From Istiophorus platypterus (taxonomy: Eukaryota > Chordata > Actinopteri > Istiophoriformes > Istiophoridae): a stretch of 64,000 bases of DNA. Each line of letters starts with the position of its first letter. Position 1 is the first letter of the stretch. A program made the position numbers and the translations under genes. Of the stretch, positions 12,576-24,880 are shown piece by piece. The stretch spans positions 14,668,001 through 14,732,000 of the forward strand of contig CM029115.1 of the NCBI GenBank assembly GCA_016859345.1, written 5' to 3'. The notes under the pieces were generated by a model. The model searched no databases. It worked only from the letters and a program-made list of their open reading frames with translations, and had not been told where the DNA came from.

Positions 12576-14480
12576 GGCTTTATCCAAACCTGAGAACAAA
12601 GTGTAAAAATTAGTTATTAACGACATAAACCAGCTTGCTCTGTTTTGCTTATTTTCACTGTTTATGAAACGTAAACAGGCAGGATTTGTAGCTACAGAAA
12701 GGAATTTGTGATTAATGTCGTGGTATTTATAAGTGGTGTCCGAGTTTCGTGGCGTCAATTTAACTGAACTGGCACCAATATCTTTTCACGGAGACAATTT
12801 TAAAATAATCCAGCGAATAATCAGGTCTGACCTTAAGAGCTCAGTTGGTTAAAACTGTTTATTGAAAAATGAAACTGAATGACAGCTCTTCCGTTTACAC
12901 ACCCCGTGTTTCCAGGCAGGTAGCTAACCTTAGCTGAAAGCGAAAGCCTAGATTAACAAGGATATCCCCCCTTCAACATTAATCAAGTAGCATCTCGAAC
13001 CTGCTCAAAAGAGAAAAATGGACAATGTTAGATGCGTCGGGTTTCGCTAACTACGTAGCTTAGCATTAAATAGACAAGAGAGCAACCACCACGTAGCGTC
13101 AAGTTGACGCTAGCTAACTAACTTTATACGCTCTTCACGAAGTAAATACCGAGCCAGGGAGGTAACGTAACGACGGGTTTTTGGGGGCTTCGGTCGTCCA
13201 GTCCGGGCAAAAACGATTTCAACGACGTTACTCTCGGTCGGTTGTCTGATTTGTAAACGTATAACCGAAAAGAAACCCGTTGACGACAGCTAACCACTTG
13301 ATGCTACCCCGAAAACCAGTTCGTTATTTCCTCTATGGTCGAGCTCGAAAAGTGAGCCCCGAGTCGAGTCTCTCAGGCTGCCTACGTACATTCCACTACG
13401 CCTCCTTTAACATTCCCAAAACCAAACCAATTCCCACGATGATTTTTTAATAATGCACATCGTCAAAAGTGCACCACAAAGAAGGATGGTCTGGATATAC
13501 AGGGGACGCACATATGACATAGGTTAATGGTTATAGCTGACCGTAAGACCAAACTCAGGGGGAAAATTCTAGGCGGTATCCAGGGCTGAATTTTGATTGG
13601 TTGAATAAACACCGTGCGTTTGTAAATAGGTCTCGGTCGACAATGCTGTTTTCAGTCTGATGTTAACGACAATATTTTATTCTTAAATTCACAGTAAAGG
13701 TGAAAAACATACATAAAGGTTGTTAGTTCTGTACAGACGGTCGGTGGACTCCTCTCCGTTTTCTTTAATCGCAGCGGTAACAACAGAAATTTTTGGCGAA
13801 TCACGTTCCTCATCATTTTTCAGCAAATGTCAATCATTTCATCTGTTTGCATCCATCTGCACATTCGGTCGTTCGGCATATAACGCAAACTCTTAAGTTA
13901 TGTTTAAAGGGCTCCCAAAAACGTTTTGAAAGGAAACTCGAGGATTGTCACTGCAGATAATATTAATTTTGTTTATACAGTACTCTCCGAAAACCGAAAA
14001 TAGCTTTACAATAAAAACAGAAAGCATAAAAAGCATAGAGAATAAACAAAGTAAAAGCAATAAAAGAATAGGGTAAAATCAACTAAAATTATATAAAGTT
14101 AAACCACTGGAAAGAAATTTCAAACAAGTGGGTAACTGATTTAAAAATAAGGCAGAAGTTACAGCTCTGATCTTCTCAGGCAATTATTCTAGAGTCTAGA
14201 AGCCCTGACTGCAAAAGCTCTATCACCTTCGTCTATCAATCTAGACCTTGGAATAAACAGAAATGATACCTCCGATGATCTGTATGATTCGGAAGGGACA
14301 CGAGGCAGTAACAAACCTATTAGATACCTGGGGGCAAGGCCTCTCAGAGCTTTGTGAGTAAACAATAAAACCTTAAAATTGATTCTTAAAGCAACAAGTA
14401 GCTGGTGATGAGAGGCCAGGATGCTGCATTAGTCTGGACAGGCTTAAATTCGGTGTGGCCAAAATGAAAAAACACCACAG
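12576..14480. other. trafd1 5' leader/promoter and intergenic DNA
   Basis: On the minus strand the translated exon begins at 12589 after a CTCAG acceptor, so at least one non-coding exon lies to the right. The likely promoter is the CpG-containing segment about 13080-13400, flanked by AT-rich DNA; a plausible donor (CTCG|GTATTT) lies near 13148-13155. I cannot fix the transcription start. From about 13440 to 14160 there is AT-rich DNA with no gene, and a dispersed-repeat remnant follows. Confidence 0.35.
14160..14450. repeat. Remnant of a fish dispersed repeat (LINE-like, family unsure)
   Basis: The text around 14330-14440 (GCAAGGCCTCTCAGAGCTTT, then GTGAGTAAACAATAAAACC and a GAGAGGCCAGGATG block) resembles a high-copy interspersed sequence I associate with teleost non-LTR retroelements. 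No intact reading frame remains. Identification is from memory; a repeat-library search would settle family and ends. Confidence 0.4.
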
Positions 14481-16541
14481 CATTGTCCTTTCAGTGTTTA
14501 TTGAGTTTTTGATCTACCAATACTGTCAACGTTAGACATTTTCATTTTTGTAAGGCACAGTTTTGTTCAGATAAAACACTGATATCATTTACAGCAAATG
14601 TTTGGTTGTAGTACATACTGTACATCCTCACACCTCCTATTAATGACAACCCAATGAGTGGACCATTATTGTAAATATATAAAAACTTAATTCATTTCAG
14701 AGACCTTGTTCCTCACCTGAAAAGGTTAAGTCAATTATTTATTTTACAGTGTAATATGAAATGTAACTCCATGTGAAAACAAAATTGTGACAAAAAGGAG
14801 ACACATTTAATACAAATGTGACTGGACTGAAAGAAAGGACGTATTGTATATCCAAATAACATCTTTAAAATAAACCGGTCCTTCAAAATATACTGATGTG
14901 CCCATAGATGAGTAACATAATTAATGGTATTTTTACCAAGCAACTTTAAGGGCTGAATGTGGATAAACCACCATCAAGAGTGAAATAAACATTTTTTTCC
15001 ATAGCTGAAAAACCTTTCAACAAAGTATTGGGACAGTCTTCTATCAAAAAATGGCAAATTATAAAATGAACACTCTACTACACCTAATCACATTGGTTGG
15101 TTCCTGGTGATGCATTAAAGTTATCTAACAGCTCTTAATTGGTAACACGATTGTCTAATATGAATTTAGGTCCACCATGAAGTAGGTTTTGGACCAGTTC
15201 CCTTGCTCAAACCTTTCCTAACAAAACATTCATCAGAAATACAAGCTGCATCAGTTTTTAAAAAGGATGGCGGTACAGACAGCCCTGCTGCTGTAGCCTG
15301 AGATAAGCACATGAAATGACCATGATAATTATACTTGCACCAAGATTAATAAAGGCTTCTGTTGAAAAACTACATACATCTCAGGTCACTCGTCCTTGTC
15401 GTTCACAGGTGCAATAGTTACTACTCCATTTTCCAATCCAGGGGGAAAATATTTAGTAAAAAACTAATAAGTACCAGCATTGAGAGAACAAACATGAAGA
15501 GTTCCACAATTAATCGGCACCACAGCAATGAACTAAAATGACAGTAAAACTAAAAATTCACATTAGACTACTTTTGCTGTTGATAGGATGATTTCTATTA
15601 TACAACTCTTTTATTGGGTTCATTAAACAAGCTTTAAGTGGCTATTAATTGCTATAAAGCAGATTAAAAATATCACTGTAAGCATTATATCTCGCATTTT
15701 ACTATTTTAATTAAGAAAACAGCCAAAAAATGTGCAAAAAACAATATTGCATGACCAAATTGAAAAAGCTATAATGCAGTCGATTGTGTTTTTTTGTGAG
15801 GCAAGAAAAAAGGCATCTCACAATCGTCTCCTCGCATGCACCTTTGTCAAAGAGCATGTCAATCAGAAAAATGAGACAGATGTGGGATATCAGATATCAA
15901 CCAGCTTGTGACATAGAGCTATATACCAGTAAATTTTTGTGCCTGCCTTCAAGTTAGAGTGAAAATACCTCACATACACTTGTACTGTCATAGGTGGAAA
16001 GTCCACCAAAGACCTGTTTTTCACCACTTTACTTTCCATCTTTCAGGTTACTCTCCACTGTACACTAATGAAAGACATTTAAAAAAATCTAAGAGTGGGA
16101 TATTTGGTCATAGTAATTACAATAGCTACAAGTTAAAAAGAAAATTGCTTATTTATCAATAACTAATATTTTTAGAGAACAAAAAACTTCTGAAGGAAAA
16201 AAGCTGGTTTTCACTTTAACTTTCAAATGTCCTTGGTCCAATATAAAATTCAGTAGATTGCTCTTACAGAGTCGTTTATCACACAGTCCTGTGAAAAATA
16301 TTTTTACTACACTACACTATTTATGATCTAGAGTGGCAAAATGGGAAAAAAGGCTCAAAGACAGCATAAAAAACAACAGAAGGAATAAAAGGAAAAATAC
16401 AGTACAACCATTCAGGAAATGAAAAGAAGAAGGCACAGATTTTAAGAGTTGAGACTAGAAGTCATAGAGGTAGCAGAGGTCACAAAGAGGGACAAAGGAG
16501 AAAAGGAAACTGTTGAAAAAAAGAGATATGTGATGAAATGT
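14480..16541 (-). other. mob1a: Probable 3' UTR of mob1a
   Basis: No open frame of note lies between the mob1a stop codon at 16542 and a minus-strand AATAAA at 14502-14497. That signal is followed by a GT-rich element (TGCTGTGGTGTTTTTT), the usual downstream context of a vertebrate cleavage site. This gives a 3' UTR of about 2 kb, reasonable for a MOB1 gene. The AT-rich sequence fits. Usage is inferred. Confidence 0.5.
14497..14502 (-). terminator. Candidate polyadenylation signal of mob1a
   Basis: AATAAA on the minus strand with a GT/T-rich downstream element within 30 bases. It is the best-formed signal below the mob1a stop codon, but earlier alternative signals cannot be excluded. Confidence 0.45.
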
Positions 16542-19500
16542 CTATCTGTCCTTGGATCCAAGCTTCTCGATCAAGTCCTGCAGGGGAGCAAGTTCTCGCC
16601 TGTCAATGAGGTTGAACTCCTACAAGACGAAATAATAAATTAATTAAACTTTTAGAAAATGAAGAAACATGCATAATGTAGGTCTCTGTTATGGAAAAGA
16701 CCCATGCTGACTTTTCAAAAACGACAGGACTACTGGAGATAGAGCCACAAAGCCTGCATAATAACTTGCATCTGACATAGACAAGACTAGGAACTGCAGG
16801 AAGTTACATACTATGTTTGAAATATGAGATTATTTATTACCAAAACCCATTACGATGTCTTATTATCTTCCTCTTAGAACAGAGGAACAGCAGTTCTTTC
16901 ATTATGAAGTTGGATCAATGCCGAGCCATTATAACAAAAGTAGTGCGCCTGCAAAGGGTGTCTTTTCAGAGTCATGTCTGCTGCTTGGAAACAGATCAAA
17001 GACCAAGAAGCAGCATATAAAGCTTCATTCCTAGTCCAGTATGACTGGTCTACAGACACATCAGATATAAGGTTGTCGTTTTCTTCAGGGCTTTAGCACA
17101 CAGCAGTGATTAAACACCATATTGTAGTTGGATAATCTCACCTGAACAAAGAAAATGAAGTGCTTGAAAGAGGTGTTGAGATGGGCCTCCTCCTGCAGCT
17201 GCATCACAGAGTCAAAATGTTGGTGGTAGATGTGAGCGTAAACCCTGAAAAGACGCTTCAAGATGGTTTTGGCCACAGACATGAAGTTCTTGGGAAAGGG
17301 AACTCCTGTTGGACAGAACAAGGTGGAAAAAGCAGATGTCAAGAGAAAAGTGTGTGATGTTTTCGAGCCTCCAGGCTTTTCCGCCTACAATGGAGCAGGA
17401 CTGCAGTCAGTCTAGTCTTCATGCGAGACCCATGATCAGTTGGACACAAATCAGGTGACTGAAAAATAACTACTTTGCTTTCCCTTGTCTGTATGTTTAG
17501 GATCACTGTCCTGCTTCACTATTCTAAAATTGGGTGACTATGTGTAAAAATGGCTTCATGTTCTACACTGTTTGATATGTGAACATCATTAAACACTCTT
17601 AGAGCTGAAGCCAGTTTGTTAACTACACAATCATTGCTTTATTTAAAATTGCCGAAGTAGAGCCAACTAAAATATTACTGTCTGTATACTTTCTGACTGC
17701 AGTCTAAATGCACTGCTGTGGAGCCTGTACTGATAGGGTCTCGTGTCTGGTCTCAAACACTGATTTTATATAAGTACTCAAGGAAAATACACTCTGAATG
17801 GCTATTTTTGACCCGAATCACCTCAGAAGAAAATATACTGCATATCAAATGACAAACCTATTGGACGCTAGAGACTGTGAAACTTTACCTGTGGGTAGAC
17901 AATATTCAAATCAAATAAAATGGGTGTATGTAGTTGCTTGGTCTGCTGAGGAACAATGAGACTATGCTCTATTTGCTATTAGTTTCTCTCTCCCTGCATT
18001 TACCATTAGAAAGGTCCTTTCTTTGTTTGCCAAACTGCTAAAAATCAAAAGAATCAAAACTCACCAATCTTGGAGGGGAAAAGTGTCTCATCATCCAGCT
18101 GATCCTGCACCCAGGTCATCAGGTAGTCAATGTACTTGGGCGCAGAGCATTTGATAGGCTTCTTAATATTGGTGCCGTCAGCCCAGTGATACTCATATCT
18201 ACAGAAAAGAGCAAAATGTTTTGATCTGTCTCACATTATTGACTTGATTCATTAGTTAGAGGAGACCTACATGGGATATGAATATGAAAGCTCCACATGT
18301 AACATGTAGTCATTCTTCCGTTCTTTAAAGATATGAAAACATCATTTGGTAGTAGATATGCTTAAAAAACAAACAAAAAAAAAACAAATAAAAAAAACAG
18401 AGTAGGGGGGTGAAATGCAAGAGTATCTACAGTCATATTGTTGCTTGTATCTATGTCAACAGGATGTTAACTGTGGTCTCTTCCTTCTGATTAGAGACTG
18501 TAGTCAGTCTTGGCAGAGAAGAGGATAGAGGAAGTGCCAAATCTAGATTATAACTAAACAGCCTCTACAGGGATCGCATACTAGGTTTAATTCCTGTTTT
18601 TCTCATGTGACATTCAGAAGAAGAATCTCAATTTCATTTACTTAAACTGTCTCAATCTTCAAAAATCTCAGTCCATGGCATGGTTCTTTTGTGAACATTA
18701 TTTCCAAACCTGGCCTAACGGTCAAATTATGTTTCATCAACTACATTCTACAATGAAGGGGATTTTGACTTAAATATAATGTTATACATATTATAAGGTT
18801 ACAAAACCCTTGTTTCACTTGTTAAAATTGATTTTGGTACATTGTAATTAAATTGAAGCTGGGGACATTTATTACATGTCATTTCCTATCTCTCTCCCCC
18901 CATTTCCTGCCTGCTCTTTACCGTCTTTTCCATAGTAAAAGGCGGAAAAGGCACAAAAAATACTTAAGACATTTAGTTGGTTCAATTTATTTCAACTGCC
19001 TTCACCATTATTTACTAAATTGTAGTAAACAGAAATGAAGCTTCAGCCAGCACAAGTTCCTAAAGTAAAAAAGCATTCACCTTGACTTCAAATATTACAA
19101 CAAGTAGAGTGTCTCTCTCATTGCTCATTAATAAATTAACACACATTCCATAATTACTTTTAAATTTTATCTGTTCTCTTATAAAGACATGCTGCACTGT
19201 TTTTTCGCCGAGTGGGAATGTGCCTTTAATGACAGTCCTTTATTATGAAGCCCTTCATCACTTTCTCTGTTGACCTACAATTTAATGTTGATTCTGATCG
19301 CTTCTCGTGCTCGTAATGGTCTTTAAAAGCGCTTGAGCTTAGTGTGACATGTTATATCTCAGCTGAACCATGTGAAGTTCCTTCTTTCCTACAATTACGT
19401 AAGCACTTACATCAGGCAGACTTTTTCCTCTTTTTCAATGGAATAGGTCAGATGAAACATTTCACAGCTTGCAAGCTGTTCACAGCTTTACAACAAATCA

Positions 19501-21813
19501 AGTTTTCATAACATTATATGGTACATGTTACAAGTACATATAAAAATGCCTGGGGTCACTGTCTTACTAAAACAAATAAGTAAATATTTTTTAAAAATCT
19601 TACTCCAATTTTATTTTCTATCTTCACAACCCTTGATGTGAACTTTTTAAAACTGTTTTGAAAATTTTTGAAACTATTTTCTGTCAGGAAACTCACTATA
19701 AATAGAGGTATTATAAAAATAGGTAACTTCATCAGTGATGTATCACAGTAAAGGAGCTGGATCATCAAACAATAAATAATTTATTTTACCTTCATATTTG
19801 TCTTACATAATTTTTTAAAAATGTGTTCTTACGCTTCATTTAAGTCTTCATTTTTTTAAACAGCTAAGTTAATCCACTATTGTTCATTATCTTAAAACAA
19901 TACAAATTACAGGCACTGTATTTGCAATAGGCCTTTGTCACAGCAGACATTTTGACCTGTTATATCAGGCACAAGTGCTACTAATAATGTTAATGATGGC
20001 TCGGTTCTATTCAAGTGTCCCAGGAAACCATGACTTTAATAGCTTCTCCTGCCGTGACATGTCAAATTGTCTAAAAAAAGGGCCTATTAGAAGTTCTGTA
20101 CTTAAAAATAAGCTGCATGCATAAGGAGGACACTTTTTTCTGTTACCTTGGTCCAGCAGACATCACAGAGCAGCTGGTCTCAGTGCAGAACTCAGTGATA
20201 GTGCCATAAAGCATATTGATCTGGTTGAAGAAGTCCACCGCTGAAAGAAAGGGTGAATTATTATTTCTTTGTCCTCTAGAAATCATGTTTGTTACAATAA
20301 TGAAATAACACAACTGTTTTTACAACAATTTATGATGTTCATTTTAGTAAGAATTATCTATAGCCATAAATAATTAAATGCTTTGCTTTTCCAACAACAA
20401 TGCATATGTATGGTATCCCGATGAACTTGTGTAAATACAACCACATTTTTGCATATCCTGTATATATGGTCTAATTTAACATGTCCTCTCTTTCTTCACA
20501 TTCTATAGTACATTATTTTTAAGAATTGACATTACATATATCAAAAAATTCCATATTGTTGGTGCACCAACCTAAACTTTTGGATTTGAATAGTCTTGTG
20601 GCTACCAACGCTATTAACTTTGTAAACAATCTCAACACTTTCTCAGTTCTGGCTGTTTGTATGACCCTACCACTCTTCTCATAACACTATATGATACAAA
20701 TGCTCATCTTAATAGTAGCCATACGTAAAAGTTTAAAACGATAGTTTGCGCACCGATTGGTGTTCTCCATTTCAAAAAAATGTCCATTGTGGTCAGTAAC
20801 TCACTGTTGACAGCGATCCACTCATTGAGATCCTCTCCCTCTGGCAGCTGCACAGCTTGCCTCAGGTTTCCACTGCCCAGAGTTGCCTCAGCGTGTTTCA
20901 GCAGCTCATACTGGTGGGATCCCTCTGGGATGTTCTTCTTCGGCTTGAAGGTCTTAGATGAGCGACTGCCACTGCAAAGAAACAAACGTCCATGGAGCTA
21001 AGCAACCGTCTGTACGCAAGGCAAGAGGGTGAATTTTGGAGGAGCTCGATGAGGAGTAGATGCTCCATTTGGGCCTTCTACACATGTGACCATCCTTCCT
21101 GTCCTGTTTTGTGTAATATGTAGCTGGAGGAAGAATATGAGGTGGTCATCCCTAAACTTGGTGCTCGGCTGCCACATTTGTAATGCCAACGTTGGAGTCT
21201 AAACACTAGTCCTGGTCCGTTTTTTTGCGAGACAGAAAAATTACTGTACAATCTGTGTCATGTAAATGAAGCGAATAAGGTGATTATCCCTTCGGAGCAG
21301 CACAGTAAATGCGACAGTATGACAGTGTCACTGCAAACGAACGACAACCAGTTAATTACATTGCCTCGACATTCAGTAACCTACCGTCGCGGTTAAGGCA
21401 GTAAAGATGTGGATCGTGATTAATACTAACGTGTCTGGTATCTCTATCTTATCTGAGTAAAGAGTGATAAGAAAAGCTAAGCTGGCTATTCAATCGTGAG
21501 CTAGCGGTAATCAACCGGCTAGCCAAGTCAGAACGTAACTAACCTAGTTTTAAAAAGTTATAGTTGGCCAGCGCTGAGAAACTATAAATAAATACAGTTA
21601 ATACACAACGATGAATTATAACCCTACGTAAGTAAAACGCGATGAAAGTGTCACACGAACGTGTTTGTTAACTGGCTTGTTTTCTATAAGTGTCTTTATT
21701 TAAATAGTTACTTCCCCCAGTGGAACTTCACAGAAGCGTAGCTAACGTTAACCGCAAGCTGCGGCTGCAACTTAGCAAGCGACCTCTAACTTTACTTACA
21801 ACAGGAAGCTCAT
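16542..21813 (-). CDS. mob1a: MOB kinase activator 1A
   Basis: Six coding exons: 21813-21800, 20971-20805, 20240-20147, 18198-18065, 17305-17142, 16619-16542 (651 nt, 216 aa, exactly the length of vertebrate MOB1). It begins MSFLFGSRSSKTFKPKKN and ends LIEKLGSKDR. The zinc site is visible: two Cys in EFCTETSCSVM and two His in AHIYHQHFD. Thr12 and Thr35 (KTFKP, EATLG), phosphorylated by MST1/2 in mammals, are kept. MOB1 binds and activates LATS/NDR kinases in Hippo signalling. I prefer mob1a to mob1b because of HFDSVMQLQ, LRQAV and EWIAVN and because mthfd2 is the neighbour, although GSRSS near the start is MOB1B-like. The first exon has only 14 coding bases. Confidence 0.95.
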
Positions 21814-22648
21814 CTTCGCGAAACGATCGTCGGAGAGCTCCGGTTAAAACTCCCAACCCTGGTTTAGTAAACAGAAATTTGTTTTCGAATAACAAACTGG
21901 GAATAAGTTGTCAGCGTCGCCTGCTAACAGCTACGTGTAGGCTAACGTGAACTGCACCCACAGTGGCTCTTCCTCTATCGGCTCTCTGAAGAAGCTCGGC
22001 AGGCAGACTGTCGCCCCCCACCGGCCGCGTTTAGCCACTACATCTCCCCAGAGTAGCCCTACATGTATAAGGACTTTATATCCATCAAAACATTTAACAC
22101 ACTTTACAGTCAAACTTGGTATAATTCACTCAAATAATTACTCAAATTTAATCCCAGAGCATTCAAACCCGTTCGGCCTTGATGTTTCTCTTCTTAAAGC
22201 CACATTTGTCCGATGCTCAAATTTTGTAACCCTATATTTTTTAAAATGTATTTATTTGTGTGTGTGTGTGTGTGTGATAACGAATGAATCCGATATAAGC
22301 GAGTCTAAGTCTAAATGGACAGCACCGTGCAAAAGTTTGGGGAACTAAAAGAAGGAATAAGACCATGAATAGTTTTATGTTGATCAGCTGACCTCAAACG
22401 AAGTTCTGTAAACAGGAAATAAAAAGAGATGAAATCAGTGTTTGGTTTGACCGACCTTTATCTGGACATCAGCACCGTTTATTTACATTTTTCTAACGCA
22501 CATCTGATCGCACATTTCCAATGTACAGTACCTGTGAGGTAGGTGGTATAAGGCGAATGATTATTAGAAAAGTATCTATATGTGATTTATTAAAGGTCTG
22601 TACGGGAACCTAGTACCGAGGTCAGTTCAGTTTATCGATTACTTACTG

Positions 22649-22733
<85 letters not shown>

Positions 22734-22742
22734 TCACACACA

Positions 22743-22793
<51 letters not shown>

Positions 22794-23022
22794 CTATTGC
22801 GTTATCTGTGCGGTTGCGGTGTGGCAGCACATCCCAGTGACGCAGGCCCCGTGCGTGAAGGGGGGGGAGGGCTCTAAAGGCCGTCTGCCCCTCTTCCTCC
22901 CTCTTCCTCCCTCTTCCTCCCTCACAGACGTCGCTCTGTCAGCCCTTGCGCGCCGCCGCCGCCGCCGCCGTCGTGTTTCCGTGCCCGGCCGTGGTCTCTC
23001 CTCTCCCTCTCCGCCGGTCAGG
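21814..23022. promoter_or_regulatory. Shared intergenic region between divergent mob1a and mthfd2
   Basis: About 1.2 kb separates the two start codons, so both promoters and 5' UTRs must lie here unless an upstream leader exon exists. The mthfd2 side (about 22800-23022) is CpG-rich, with three CTCTTCCTCC-type tandem units near 22889-22922 and a (GCC)n run near 22951-22969. The mob1a side is moderately CpG-rich near 21740-22060. Between them sits a GA/CA microsatellite block. No TATA box stands out. Confidence 0.55.
22650..22791. repeat. Compound (GA)n-(CA)n microsatellite
   Basis: About 16 GA units run straight into roughly 108 bases of CA units with a few interruptions (AAACACA, CTCTCACA). 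It lies between the mob1a and mthfd2 promoters and is long enough to be length-polymorphic. Frames opened across it are only repeated Cys-Val or Ser-Leu residues. Confidence 0.95.
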
Positions 23023-24835
23023 ATGGCAGCGCTCAGGACCCTCAGGAAACTGTGCCAACACGCCCAGCATCAAGTCTGTAAACTGCACACGTCCGCCTCG
23101 AGGTGAGTGGCACCACCGGCTAAAAACCCGATTACCTGCGGGTAAATTTCACCAGCACTTTTTTACACGTTTCGCGCTTTTCTTTCCACGTCGATCGGAC
23201 CCTTGTCTGTATAGGTTTGTGCCCGTTGAGTACATTGGTATGTTTGGGGGGAGGTTTGCTAACGTTGTGCACACTTGGAAAGGGCCGTGCGTTTTTATTC
23301 CAGGGGTTTGTTTGACTGTAGTGTACTTAATGTCCGCAGTTGGTCACATTCAGTTTGCGCCCCTAGCGCCGTGCCGGTAACATGGCAGCGGCGGGGATGG
23401 CTGATGAAATCGGTCCGGGTGCTTGCACCCTGTCAAGTGGGGAGCAAGGTTTCAACTGGAGACCGAGGTGTGGGTCCGCACACGGGGGGGGGGACCTGCA
23501 TATGCATTTGAATATTTATATCCTGGATGACAGGGGACGATTTTAAAATGGTAAACAAAAAGGATGATAACGTCTGTGTGCAGCCTCCAGTGCGGGTATT
23601 TATTGGAAACGTGCTGTCTGCAGCATGACTGAGATACTCGATAATGAACTGATGTTGCACGCAAGCCCTTAAAAACCCAAACCTCGTGTGACCCCTGCAC
23701 ATGACCCGCAGAGTCACAAGATAGATGATCTTAAAATAAATTATATTGTGCCCCCAGCACATGACCTGCAGTCATAAGATAGATCATTTAGACATATTTC
23801 TTTTATAATGTAATACTGATCTAAAGCAATCTTAAATTAGATCCATAAGAGTCGAATTATTGTAAGCAAGATACTTTTATTTATATAGAACATAGTATGT
23901 TACGTATGACTTAAATGGCTTAACTTGAAATTGCACTGAGCAACAAGTGATGCATGCAGAATTATAAAATGTCACAATAACAAAGGAATAAAAACCTACA
24001 AACAGACAGCTTCCCTCTGACGCGGGTCTCATTTGACATGGGCTATGTGACACGGATACGTGGCCATACATCTGAAAAGAGATTTCCCCCACAGTAGACC
24101 AGCTTTGTATTTAAATTCATGCGAGGGCTAAAGAGCAATTTGCTGCTCTGTGATCCTGACACATTTTCTCTGGGACCTGGTACACTAGCCCCATGGCCTC
24201 ACCCTATTTTAACAAAGATGTGATACTTTTCTGTGAGGTTTAATTAGTTATGGCAGAATGAAAGGGATTGTTACATCACTGTTGATGGCTCATTACTCTT
24301 CAGTTATTAGCTATTGCTCTCTGTGTTTGCTGTTATATAACAAATAACCATCTTGGTATTTTTTTTTTTTTTTGATAAAGCAGCATAACGTTTCACCCAT
24401 GTCTATATAATCATATAGTACAGACTATTGTACCTTATTTGTAACCATCAGGTACCTCTGACTGTACATGGTGTTACAAGAGCTAATAAAACATATGCCT
24501 CAGTTAGGTGGAGACCTGCAGTCTCTAATTTTAGAGGCTAGAACTGGGGCTTGTCCAGGTTGCATAGTTGAGTGTGATTACAGGTTTCTGGTGTCAAAAG
24601 CTCCATTCAGCAGCAATGAAAAAGACTGTGACTTGACTGTGTCAAGCAGATAAACCGATTCAGGGTAGTGCCATAAAGCTTATCCAAATAATTCAGTTAA
24701 AAGAATGTTCAGTTACAATAATTTTGAACTGACTGTATTTTCATTCTATTTTTGTGAAATACAGAAATTTTGCTCGTCAGACCGTTTTAAAAAAACGTAC
24801 AAAAAAAAGTCTCAGCTTTCTTAGTTACATTCTAT

Positions 24836-24880
<45 letters not shown>

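Noticed and set aside
22639..22830. Open frame of repeated Cys-Val and Ser-Leu residues
   Set aside because: Translation of the GA/CA microsatellite; not a gene.
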